Assembly (NCBI GenBank): GCA_028565635.1
Contig: JAOXYB010068811.1
Coordinates: 1 to 10,040, forward strand
Direction: 5' to 3'
Origin: Phoronis ovalis
Lineage: Eukaryota; Phoronida; Phoronidae
Length of the DNA: 10,040 nucleotides
Shown piece after piece: positions 6,701 through 10,040 of this stretch; positions within the stretch are counted from its first letter, which is position 1, and the number at the start of each line of letters is the position of its first letter. The notes under the pieces are model-generated. The model did no database searches. It was not told the origin of the DNA and was given only the letters and a program-made list of their open reading frames with translations. The translations under genes were made by a program, and so were the position numbers.

Positions 6701-9436
6701 TGGTCTTAAGTACATTGCCGCAGTGCTAGCTCTATGTCCTTTTTTGGTCGTAGACTGCATGTGCATGAACCCTACAAACATATGGTTCTTATTTTTTCTT
6801 TCATATATCTCTTTATTAAAAACAAAAGAAACTTTTTAAGACTTTTCTGATATTAAAAAATAAAAATATTGGTAACATTATTCAAACTCTATAAATTCTG
6901 CAGTTTCCAACATCTTGGCTTTATAGTACAAGTCAGTGGCATCAGAATAACTAAAAAATAAACACATTTTTCAACTGCTTATAGTATGCAGTGTTGAAGA
7001 TGGGAGGAAAGGTTGAAAGAAAATTATATCCATCTTTAACCTGACCATGCAAAAAAAGTGTGAAGCATATCTAGAAAGTTGGAGGTAAGCTGTCTGGGAT
7101 AAGTTGTGAATATTAGTGTCACGGTGTAACAACTACTCAGGTGGGAGATCTCCCCTGATTAAGTGTGTTTAGTTGTATTTTAATAGCGGAGATTACAGTT
7201 TATACACGTATGGAAAAATTGTGAGTTTGAAACATGGTACTTACCTTATTTACCATAGGGATAGGTGCACTATTTAAATTGAATATTTATAACTACACCA
7301 CATGTAATGAGCAGAGAATCTTGCCTACAGACAATGCCCTGTGATTCGTTAAATCTGTTAATCTAGAAACAGTTAAGACGTAAAGGGAAAAGTTTGAAAA
7401 GCTGAAGGCAAAGCATTGTGAGTTACGTATTTGTTGGACAAACAACATGTAAATTCCAGACAGTAGATCACCTCGTTAATAAATCTTCACAGGTAACCAG
7501 GCACAATGATAAAACAGTAATAAACTGACCTAACTCAACAGCCACCTTTCTTTTCCACTTTGATGGTACAGACAAAACTCTATCCAGTATATTAAGTTAT
7601 CCAGACATAAGAAACCGGCAAATCAGAAAGGTAGGCATATACTCAATTCAATATCCTGCTAGGCACTAGGGTCAACTATATTGCCTAAAACTAGTGCTCT
7701 CAGCAATCAATCCTGTTACGAGGATATTAATTTTATGTTTATGTAATTCAGTAAGTCTGTGAAAAAACTTCCAAGAAACTGTTGGTGCAGTACATGTAAT
7801 ATACCTAATTGTGATTCTCCATTTACATCTAGTACTTTATATCCCAGCTCCTTCCCCACAGCATTTAAAAAAACATCTGTAAGTGGGGTGGTACGAACAT
7901 CACTAACATATTGCGGGCCTTGATTACCATGATAACCTAAAACAGAAAATCAAAATTATATTAATTTCAGAACATTTTGTATTTGTATACACAAAGTAAC
8001 CCACGGTATCTGCATTTGTTAAAAAAAATTGTAAATAATTTTAGTAGCTGATGTATAGAAATACCTGATTTCACAAATTCTTCATTCTGGTTATTTTCTG
8101 CTTTGATAAAATATGGTAGTACATCTTTATAACTCCATCCCTTACATCCACTGGCTGCCCATTCATCATAGTCATACCGATTCCCTCGTATGTACGCCAT
8201 AAAATTTAAACAACTGCTTCCACCAAGTACACGACCAGCTGGCCAGTTACAAATCTAATCAAATAAAGGGCACTTCAAGTTGAAGCTATTATAGATTCTG
8301 GTATGTGTAGTTCAGAACTTATAAATAAACATTATATGTTACTCCCAGAGACAAAATTCACAAAAAAGCTGGTGAAATAAGATAAAAAAATGTTGCCTCA
8401 CCATGTCAAGGATAGCTTATTTTTAATCAATATTATACTCATTCAGTGATTATAACTGATTTGGATATTTTTGTGATTTAACTCGATCCATATCTTTCAT
8501 TACATAATAAAAAAATATAGCAAACTTTTGCTCTAACAGTTACTTAATTTCCAATAAAATAGTCCTGTTTTAATTACCCCATTTATAAGTCCTTTACAAG
8601 CATTCTTTTGTCGCACTGTTCTGTATCTCCAGTCAGCAGATGTATTTTGAGTTGCAGGATGTACCAAAGGAACATCAATAGTAGGATATTTGGTGTCATC
8701 ATCACCAGCTTCAAGCAGTAACACGCTAGTGGAGGGATCTTCACTCAGGCGATGAGCTAAAACACTGCCAGCAGAACCAGCTCCCACTAAAAAGATTATA
8801 GTATTTATAATTAGCTATTAAGAATTTACTCATAAATATCAATATGTCATAGATTATAATCTGTCACGACTTTCCTGGCCTTAATAGTGAAGAATACTGG
8901 CCCCATTCTTAAGCCAATAACCTATTTTTTCCAAATATAAATGCAAATAAAAAAAATTACATTTCACATGATACTCCAAAAATTGAAAGACCCCATCCAA
9001 GCTCCATAGCAAAAATAATATCACAAAAATTCCTGTACTTATGCATGTAGTTCATATATTTGATTTTATAGTTTACTATTTAAGGGAAATTCCGACATTG
9101 GAAAAATAAACTTGAATTATTAATCTTCTAATAGTCACTGTATATGACAATACTTGAACATTCAGAAAATTTTGAAAATCAATGTTTCAGTTATGTGATC
9201 ATCATTCCTCACAAGCCTGAAATATGCGTAGGAGAAAAAAGGTGCACAGAAATTTTGTGCATCAGACAACTTCAAATCCTTATTTTCCTTTTTTAAATAG
9301 TGTATTTACCGATTATGTAATCATAAGACTGATTGAAAGTTTCTACCAGAATGTAGGGGCTTGTAGTAGGCTGTCTTAGGTATACTACAGCAATTGCAAC
9401 AATGATCACCACGACAGAAGCTAGTTTACCAATCAT
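624..9436 (-). CDS. GMC-family FAD-dependent oxidoreductase (choline/glucose dehydrogenase-like), complete 11-exon gene, 609 aa
   Basis: The product should oxidise an alcohol group (a polyol, sugar or choline-like substrate) using non-covalently bound FAD; the substrate cannot be read from sequence. Seen directly: joining eleven minus-strand exons gives an uninterrupted 609-residue frame, with GT-AG at all ten introns and matching phases (intron phases 1,0,1,1,0,0,1,0,1,2). Domains in order: hydrophobic segment about residues 7-20; FAD-binding GAGSAG at 44-49 with the acidic strand end LLLEAG at 65-70; first GMC signature region GRVLGGSS to YIRGN at 119-137; second signature [15 protein letters not shown] at 293-307; VGNNLQDH at 325-332; C-terminal GMC domain with [10 protein letters not shown] (catalytic His533) and [10 protein letters not shown] (Asn579, the usual His/Asn partner). 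Length is normal for animal family members. Best alternative names are choline dehydrogenase-like, glucose dehydrogenase (quinone)-like or L-sorbose 1-dehydrogenase-like. The family call is very secure, the exact substrate unknown. Sequons at Asn35, 90, 412 and 489 would fit passage through the secretory pathway (inference). Confidence 0.96.
790..1052 (-). other. Intron 10 (phase 2)
   Basis: 263 nt, GTATGG...TTTTTTTTAG. The acceptor has a strong polypyrimidine run on the coding strand. No repeat or further feature was recognised in it. Confidence 0.9.
1053..1278 (-). CDS. Exon 10: catalytic His region (residues 480-554)
   Basis: The acceptor is TGTTCCAG|GTGTAA and the donor CTCAG|GTATGG. It encodes [18 protein letters not shown], then [20 protein letters not shown] and [13 protein letters not shown]. 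In [10 protein letters not shown] the His at residue 533 aligns with the catalytic base that removes the substrate hydroxyl proton in family members. The phrase YHP.GTC.MG..DP.AVVD is a hallmark of the family. The exon ends after two bases of Arg555. Confidence 0.96.
1663..2179. mobile_element. 517-bp non-autonomous element with inverted terminal repeats and a target duplication
   Basis: The left end (1663-1708) and right end (2131-2179) are inverted copies of about 46-49 bp: CCCGGGGGTGGCGGT at the left edge against ACCGCCCCC...CCGGG at the right, both continuing through AATATGAAAGTGG and ATGTTCCAACA. ATCACT flanks both sides (1657-1662 and 2180-2185), or GGATCACT if two terminal G are counted outside, which would be the 8-bp size known for hAT elements. 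The interior has no open frame for a transposase, so it would move only with help from elsewhere. The right terminus has expanded into a run of eleven C. Confidence 0.75.
1695..2125 (+). repeat. 30-bp periodic CCCCTAACGAAGTGAA units inside the foldback element
   Basis: C-rich starts occur at 1695, 1725, 1755 and 1785, exactly 30 bp apart, then again at 1952, 1981, 2010, 2043, 2074 and 2112 (29-38 bp apart). The core CCCTAACGAAGTGAA is exact at 1726-1740, 1953-1967 and 1981-1995; the others have drifted. All units run in one direction although the element's ends are inverted. A roughly 150-bp unrelated stretch (about 1800-1950) separates the two blocks. Confidence 0.7.
3045..3225 (-). CDS. Exon 9: start of the C-terminal GMC domain (residues 420-479)
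   Basis: The acceptor is AAATTTCAG|TTTGTT and the donor CTAGAAG|GTAATG. It encodes [20 protein letters not shown], then [20 protein letters not shown] and KVLLE. The pattern [15 protein letters not shown]...P.IDP.YL..P.D defines the start of the C-terminal GMC domain (GMC_oxred_C in Pfam naming). It begins in phase 0 and ends with the first base of Gly480. Confidence 0.95.
3226..4060 (-). other. Intron 8 (phase 0)
   Basis: 835 nt, GTGAGT...AAATTTCAG. It contains short open frames on the plus strand (3276-3497 and 3736-3930) without any domain or composition that suggests coding. No repeat was recognised. Confidence 0.88.
4061..4215 (-). CDS. Exon 8: residues 368-419
   Basis: The acceptor is CTTTATAG|GTTATC and the donor CCTGAAGAA|GTGAGT. 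It encodes [20 protein letters not shown], then [20 protein letters not shown] and [11 protein letters not shown]. This is the substrate-binding domain; the element SDLQIHLMP is typical at this point in animal GMC proteins. NLT gives a potential N-glycosylation site at Asn412. Flanking repeats do not enter the exon. Confidence 0.93.
4216..4389 (-). other. Intron 7 (phase 1)
   Basis: 174 nt, GTAACA...CTTTATAG, very AT-rich. No other feature was seen. Confidence 0.9.
4390..4543 (-). CDS. Exon 7: VGNNLQDH segment (residues 317-367)
   Basis: The acceptor is TCTTGTAG|ATTCCT and the donor GGTTCAG|GTAACA. It encodes [20 protein letters not shown]. The G.NLQDH motif is nearly invariant in GMC enzymes and sits against the flavin. 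It continues to [17 protein letters not shown], matching the family's helix and QYLLFGSG-type linker. The final G starts Gly368. Confidence 0.95.
4816..5690 (+). repeat. Diverged tandem array of about 305-bp units (three full or partial copies)
   Basis: Two landmarks recur. A motif like CAGTTTTCAAGACCTAGGCA starts at 4816, 5125 and 5560, each time followed by ACCCAC.TTTC and AAAATACCA. A second like GGAACAAACATGACCACCAG, followed by TTGACCTGTATTT, starts near 5013, 5323 and 5456. The first pair of each gives spacings of 309 and 310 bp. The third copy has lost about 175 bp between its landmarks (133 bp spacing), and the array ends in a partial unit. Units are clearly diverged, so the array is old. 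No coding potential is visible. Confidence 0.75.
5693..5728 (+). repeat. TATGCCC...GGGCATA hairpin at the end of the tandem array
   Basis: TATGCCCAT (5697-5705) pairs with ATGGGCATA (5719-5727), and inside it CACT (5707-5710) pairs with AGTG (5715-5718), with one bulged C. It begins within 10 bp of the end of the array. It matches the hairpin at 43-76 in outer stem, flank and orientation. Confidence 0.65.
5937..6104 (-). CDS. Exon 6: GMC signature 2 (residues 261-316)
   Basis: The acceptor is TTTTTAG|ATAATA and the donor TTAAAT|GTATAT. It is exactly 56 codons, phase 0 at both ends. It encodes [14 protein letters not shown], the [14 protein letters not shown] strand-turn, and [15 protein letters not shown], the second GMC signature. 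It finishes with PKQHLQSLN, which runs into [10 protein letters not shown] of exon 7. Confidence 0.95.
6105..6649 (-). other. Intron 5 (phase 0), host of a small foldback element
   Basis: 545 nt, GTACAG...TTTTTAG. The acceptor-proximal part (about 6137-6311) is a foldback element described separately and ends about 30 nt from the splice site. The remainder has no recognised feature. Confidence 0.88.
6137..6311. mobile_element. Probable small foldback element (MITE-like), about 175 bp
   Basis: The left arm GGACCGTTGTAAAAAACGTC and the reverse complement of the right arm, GGACTGTTGTCAGAAACATC, align over about 35 bp with several mismatches (GTTGT, AAAC.TC and AAAG are shared). Inside them a second inverted pair exists: TTTACGATTCCGTAACTTTG near 6180 and TTTACGGAATTGTAACTTTA near 6272. 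No convincing target duplication was found, so the edges are approximate. Confidence 0.5.
6650..6771 (-). CDS. Exon 5: residues 220-260
   Basis: The acceptor is TTTGTAG|GGTTCA and the donor ACCAAG|GTACAG. It encodes [20 protein letters not shown], then [21 protein letters not shown]. This corresponds to the family segment with GxRxST..AFLRPA..R.NL, which lines the FAD site and precedes the strand before the second signature. It ends in phase 0. Confidence 0.94.
6772..7804 (-). other. Intron 4 (phase 1)
   Basis: 1033 nt, GTATAT...TTTGTAG. It includes a perfect 12-bp palindrome GGGAGATCTCCC (7143-7154), which may be chance. No coding frame, RNA gene or repeat was recognised. Confidence 0.88.
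7805..7936 (-). CDS. Exon 4: substrate-domain segment (residues 176-219)
   Basis: The acceptor is TGTTTTAG|GTTATC and the donor CAATTAG|GTATAT. The peptide [20 protein letters not shown], followed by [20 protein letters not shown], matches the family region where YHG.GGP..VS and LGY...D.NG recur. Both ends split a glycine codon after its first base. The coding strand holds a run of seven T within the codons for Asp-Val-Phe-Leu; the frame is intact there. Confidence 0.93.
7937..8064 (-). other. Intron 3 (phase 1)
   Basis: 128 nt, GTATTT...TGTTTTAG, the shortest intron of the gene. Nothing else was seen in it. Confidence 0.9.
8065..8254 (-). CDS. Exon 3: GMC signature 1 (residues 113-175)
   Basis: The acceptor is TTGATTAG|ATTTGT and the donor AAATCAG|GTATTT. 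It encodes [22 protein letters not shown], the first GMC signature region, which lies by the FAD pyrophosphate and flavin. It continues with [23 protein letters not shown], well conserved in animal members. The exon begins in phase 0 and ends after one base of Gly176. The intron that follows (7937-8064) is only 128 nt. Confidence 0.95.
8255..8577 (-). other. Intron 2 (phase 0)
   Basis: 323 nt, GTAATT...TTGATTAG, AT-rich. No repeat or coding frame was recognised. Confidence 0.9.
8578..8786 (-). CDS. Exon 2: FAD-binding Rossmann motif (residues 43-112)
   Basis: The acceptor is TTTTTAG|TGGGAGC and the donor ATGGG|GTAATT. The exon encodes [17 protein letters not shown], the ADP-binding GxGxxG motif, then [11 protein letters not shown], whose Glu68 is expected to hold the adenosine ribose. 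It continues through [19 protein letters not shown], a stretch typical of animal GMC enzymes. It joins exon 3 between complete codons. Reading past the donor in frame adds residues that match nothing in the family and then stops, so the exon end is clear. Confidence 0.95.
8787..9309 (-). other. Intron 1 (phase 1)
   Basis: 523 nt, GTAAAT...TTTTTAG. It separates the anchor-bearing first exon from the FAD motif. No repeat or coding frame was recognised. Confidence 0.88.
9310..9436 (-). CDS. Exon 1: start codon, hydrophobic N-terminus, first FAD-fold strand (residues 1-42)
   Basis: ATG at 9436-9434 has A at position -3, and an in-frame TGA lies four codons upstream (9448-9446), so this is the first possible start in this exon. 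The peptide starts MIGK, followed by an apolar run of about 14 residues ([14 protein letters not shown]) and then Arg21, as in a signal anchor or an uncleaved signal peptide. It ends with YDYII, the start of the strand that precedes the FAD glycine motif. The donor is ATCG|GTAAAT. The last exon base is the first base of Val43, completed by exon 2 to give [16 protein letters not shown], a textbook GMC N-terminus. That join is the main evidence for this exon. Confidence 0.92.
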
Positions 9437-9475
9437 TGTTATAACTCACAGGCAGGGATCCTTTGATGATATTAC
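9437..9475 (-). promoter_or_regulatory. 5'UTR segment with a candidate splice acceptor
   Basis: On the minus strand a pyrimidine-rich run ending TTTCTCTCAAG (AG at 9477-9476) is followed by 39 nt leading to the ATG. This looks like a 3' splice site, suggesting a further, non-coding exon upstream. Without transcript data it remains a candidate; the transcript could also start in this region. Confidence 0.35.
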
Positions 9476-9477
9476 CT

Positions 9478-10040
9478 TGAGAGAAAAAAAATTAATGCAT
9501 AATTATATTTTGCAAATTACAATATTAAAATCTAGCACTTTGTTTCCTAACACAACCCCGAAGGGTGCTGTCATTCAGTCACTATATATATGTGCCCGCG
9601 GGGGTACTCAAGGTTTTTTTAATAAGGGGTAATGCCGTGGAACCCAATCCAAAATTTTAGCTTGCGGTAGCAATTAATAGTTTAGTTTATTGTCACAGTA
9701 ACATATTTTACAAAGTACATGGACAAATACAAAAACAAAAAAGCAACTAATAAACACTAAGCATAACTACTAATATGAACTACAATATGACTATACTATA
9801 CAGATATATGTGAAAACCATACATACTCATACATGCACATACCCATGAATACCTGCATGTATGTGTCCATGTACACGGTAACATACACACGTGCACACAC
9901 CGCACACACACACATACAAATCCTTCTAATAATATATATAAGTACCGATATATGTAGTAAAACAATTGATCAAATAGCAAAGAGCACTATAATGATTGCT
10001 GGGAGGACCTTATTTTGAACAGTTTTGATAAATATGTAGC
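9478..10040. other. 5' flank of the gene, no gene seen
   Basis: No coding frame on either strand can be supported; open stretches at 9780-10018 are translations of simple sequence. A TATATATA tract lies at about 9583-9590, too far and too ambiguous to call a TATA box. GC-rich CCCGCGGGGGTAC at about 9595-9606 stands out in AT-rich DNA and could be part of a dispersed repeat. The promoter is not identifiable. Confidence 0.5.
9820..9920 (+). repeat. CA/CATA-rich simple repeat
   Basis: Imperfect alternating purine-pyrimidine sequence (ACATAC, GTGTCC and CACACACACACATAC types) runs for about 100 bp, ending in a short pure CA tract at about 9889-9914. It is a microsatellite-like tract upstream of the gene. 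Confidence 0.7.

Noticed and set aside
7143-7154. Perfect palindrome GGGAGATCTCCC
   Set aside because: Twelve bases is within what chance allows in 10 kb, and no neighbouring structure supports a function.
9780-10018. Overlapping open frames on both strands
   Set aside because: They translate the CA/CATA simple repeat, giving low-complexity peptides rich in His, Thr, Cys and Val.
1-10040. tRNA, rRNA or retroelement coding sequence
   Set aside because: Scanning by eye on both strands showed no tRNA-like cloverleaf, rRNA core, reverse transcriptase or integrase motif. A tRNA scan and a translated repeat search would settle this.

Overview
The window is eukaryotic nuclear DNA, AT-rich and dominated by introns and repeats, and almost certainly from an invertebrate animal. 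It carries one recognisable gene, on the minus strand, which appears complete. Its protein looks like the FAD-dependent GMC oxidoreductases (choline, glucose and sorbose dehydrogenase-like) that are numerous in invertebrates. The repeats (a roughly 305-bp tandem array, small foldback elements, palindromes built on TATGCCC...GGGCATA, a GCC/GAC-rich tract) resemble those common in mollusc genomes. A bivalve mollusc is my best guess, at modest confidence, because no repeat could be matched to a library.

Layout of the gene, in transcription order (right to left): start codon at 9436-9434, eleven coding exons, stop codon at 626-624. Exons (higher coordinate is 5'): 9436-9310, 8786-8578, 8254-8065, 7936-7805, 6771-6650, 6104-5937, 4543-4390, 4215-4061, 3225-3045, 1278-1053, 789-624. 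All ten introns are GT-AG and the codon phase agrees at every junction. The coding lengths sum to 1830 nt, which is 609 codons plus a stop. The product has an N-terminal hydrophobic segment, the FAD-binding dinucleotide motif, both GMC signature regions, and the C-terminal catalytic His/Asn pair. Nothing in the coding sequence is broken.

The rest is intron or flank. Intron 9 (1279-3044) holds a 517-bp element with inverted terminal repeats, a flanking duplication and a 30-bp internal periodicity. Intron 6 (4544-5936) holds a tandem array of about 305-bp units that runs straight into a hairpin; a second hairpin of the same family lies at the left edge of the window (43-76), beyond the 3' end of the gene. 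Intron 5 holds a small foldback element (about 6137-6311). The 3' flank has a candidate AATAAA signal at 345-340, just downstream of a 10-bp stem-loop. The 5' flank (9437-10040) has a candidate 5'UTR splice acceptor and a CA-rich simple repeat.

No second gene, RNA gene, CRISPR array or viral coding sequence could be supported on either strand.
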